Shown piece after piece: positions 4,558 to 5,336 of a DNA stretch of 5,336 nucleotides (its first letter is position 1; each line of letters begins with the position of its first letter). Both the position numbers and the translations under genes were made by a program. Location of the stretch: the NCBI GenBank assembly GCA_910588595.1, contig CAJUQU010000286.1, forward strand, positions 1-5,336, in the 5' to 3' direction. The notes beneath the pieces were generated by a model. It did not search any database. It was given only the letters and a program-made list of their open reading frames with translations, and was not told where the DNA came from. The DNA is from an uncultured Lachnospiraceae bacterium (GTDB lineage Bacteria > Bacillota_A > Clostridia > Lachnospirales > Lachnospiraceae).

Positions 4558-5336
4558 CTATTTTGGGTGTGAAACGTTTGTATTCAACATGACAACAAGC
4601 AGGAATCTCTTCCTGCCCTCATTTTCCATAACGGATATATCGATATCTCCCATATACTTTCTCGCACATCTAAGGATATTGGATAATCCGATTCCGTGAT
4701 GCTGTCTGTCCTGCCTGGTGCTGACAGGAAGTCCTGTGCTGCTGTCGATGGTGATCCCGCCGGAGAAATCGTTACAGATCTCGATGAAAAACAGACTTCC
4801 TTTTCGATAGGCGTGCAGGCAGATCTCCCTCGTTCCATCCACTTTTTCGCAGGCGGCTATCGCATTTTCAAGGGCATTGTTCAGAATGATCGCCATGTCA
4901 TAGGCGTCGATCCGCTGTTCTGCCGGATAGGTGAAATCCGCCGTGAACGCGATCTGCCTTTTTGCTGCCTGCCGGCTTTTTTGATGCATGATGATGTCCG
5001 TGATCGGGTTCCCCGTCTGACATGGAAAATCGAGCCTGCTGATCGTGCGCTCCATCTTTCCGATATAGTCTGACAGCACTCTGCCGTCACTGCCGGATGT
5101 CGTTCTGACAAATGCCGTGATGTTTGCCAGATGACTTCTCATATCATGGCGCAGTCCCCTCATGTCGGCATATATTTCCTGTATCTCGGACACCTCGCTC
5201 TGTATCTGTCTCACCTGGTTTTCCAGGAGGACACGCCTTTTTTCTTCAGCGGAGAGCCGGAGCAGTTTCTGGAACACAATGACGGACGAAACGATCATCC
5301 CAAGCAGGAAAAAGCAGATGACAGATCGGAAGAGCG
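4558..5336 (-). CDS. AgrC-like GHKL sensor histidine kinase, C-terminal part (5' end missing)
   Basis: The frame is open to the window edge, so the N-terminal sensor part is missing. What remains starts with the end of a membrane helix (FFLLGMIVSSVIVF), then a charged coiled-coil linker. The phospho-acceptor box GLRHDMRSHLANI follows, with its histidine codon at 5146-5148. Next come TGNPITDIIMHQK, an N-box (LNNALENAIAA), NDFSGG, and a G-box (HGIGLSNI). This is the HATPase_c_5/SpoOB-type layout of AgrC-family kinases, which sense peptide signals at the membrane and phosphorylate a LytTR-type response regulator. The expected multi-pass sensor domain and the partner regulator are not in the window; they would lie to the right, as no regulator follows downstream. 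The first few codons overlap adapter-like sequence (5323-5336) and should not be trusted. Confidence 0.9.
   Translation of the reverse strand, partial: LFRSVICFFLLGMIVSSVIVFQKLLRLSAEEKRRVLLENQVRQIQSEVSEIQEIYADMRGLRHDMRSHLANITAFVRTTSGSDGRVLSDYIGKMERTISRLDFPCQTGNPITDIIMHQKSRQAAKRQIAFTADFTYPAEQRIDAYDMAIILNNALENAIAACEKVDGTREICLHAYRKGSLFFIEICNDFSGGITIDSSTGLPVSTRQDRQHHGIGLSNILRCARKYMGDIDISVMENEGRKRFLLVVMLNTNVSHPK
5323..5336 (+). other. Illumina adapter sequence at the contig end
   Basis: AGATCGGAAGAGCG matches the first 14 bases of a standard Illumina TruSeq adapter (the common 13-mer AGATCGGAAGAGC plus G) and falls exactly at the last base of the window. A chance 14-base match at that spot is very unlikely, so I read it as untrimmed adapter, not genomic sequence. 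Confidence 0.85.

Noticed and set aside
1..5336. Retron or CRISPR component beside the PtuAB-like pair
   Set aside because: There is no reverse transcriptase motif (such as YADD) in any frame, no msr/msd-like RNA region, and no repeat-spacer pattern.

Overview
The window looks like a piece of a draft bacterial genome or metagenome contig from a low-to-mid-GC Firmicute. A gut Clostridia/Lachnospiraceae-type host is my best guess, based on the AgrC-like sensor kinase and the general style of the proteins; nothing in the window proves the genus. All recognisable genes lie on the minus strand, so transcription runs from high to low coordinates. The last 14 bases (5323-5336) match the start of the Illumina sequencing adapter, so the contig probably ends there.

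Right part (about 2750-5336, higher GC). The order in transcription is: the C-terminal part of an AgrC-like GHKL histidine kinase, cut by the window edge; a 209-base gap holding a perfect 17-bp palindrome; an unrecognised 228-aa soluble protein; a 134-bp MITE-like element with near-perfect terminal inverted repeats and a TAA target duplication; and an unrecognised 237-aa, helix-rich, charged protein whose ribosome binding site starts directly beside the MITE.

Left part (1-2750, clearly AT-richer). A good promoter (-10 TATAAT, 17-nt spacer, -35 TTGCTT), just after the stop codon of the 237-aa gene, drives a compact three-gene operon. The first gene is a DUF262 (GmrS/ParB-like fold) protein with the DGQQR motif but no nuclease domain. 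The second is an ABC/SMC-like ATPase with Walker A, signature, Walker B and switch histidine. The third is a small HNH endonuclease of PtuB-like layout. The ATPase overlaps the DUF262 gene by 29 bases, and the HNH gene starts 4 bases after the ATPase stop. The ATPase plus HNH pair resembles the PtuA/PtuB pair of Septu and of retron Ec78-type defence; DUF262 is a sensor/NTPase domain found in GmrSD and SspE restriction proteins. I infer a three-component anti-phage module in which recognition (DUF262), energy (ATPase) and DNA or RNA cutting (HNH) sit on separate polypeptides. I cannot name this exact combination as a described system.

The ATPase reading frame is broken by what looks like loss of one base near 1298. 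Restoring it gives a continuous 315-aa protein. The copy here is therefore inactivated, sequenced with an error, or expressed in an unusual way; a good internal ribosome binding site and ATG at 1144 could still make the C-terminal half.
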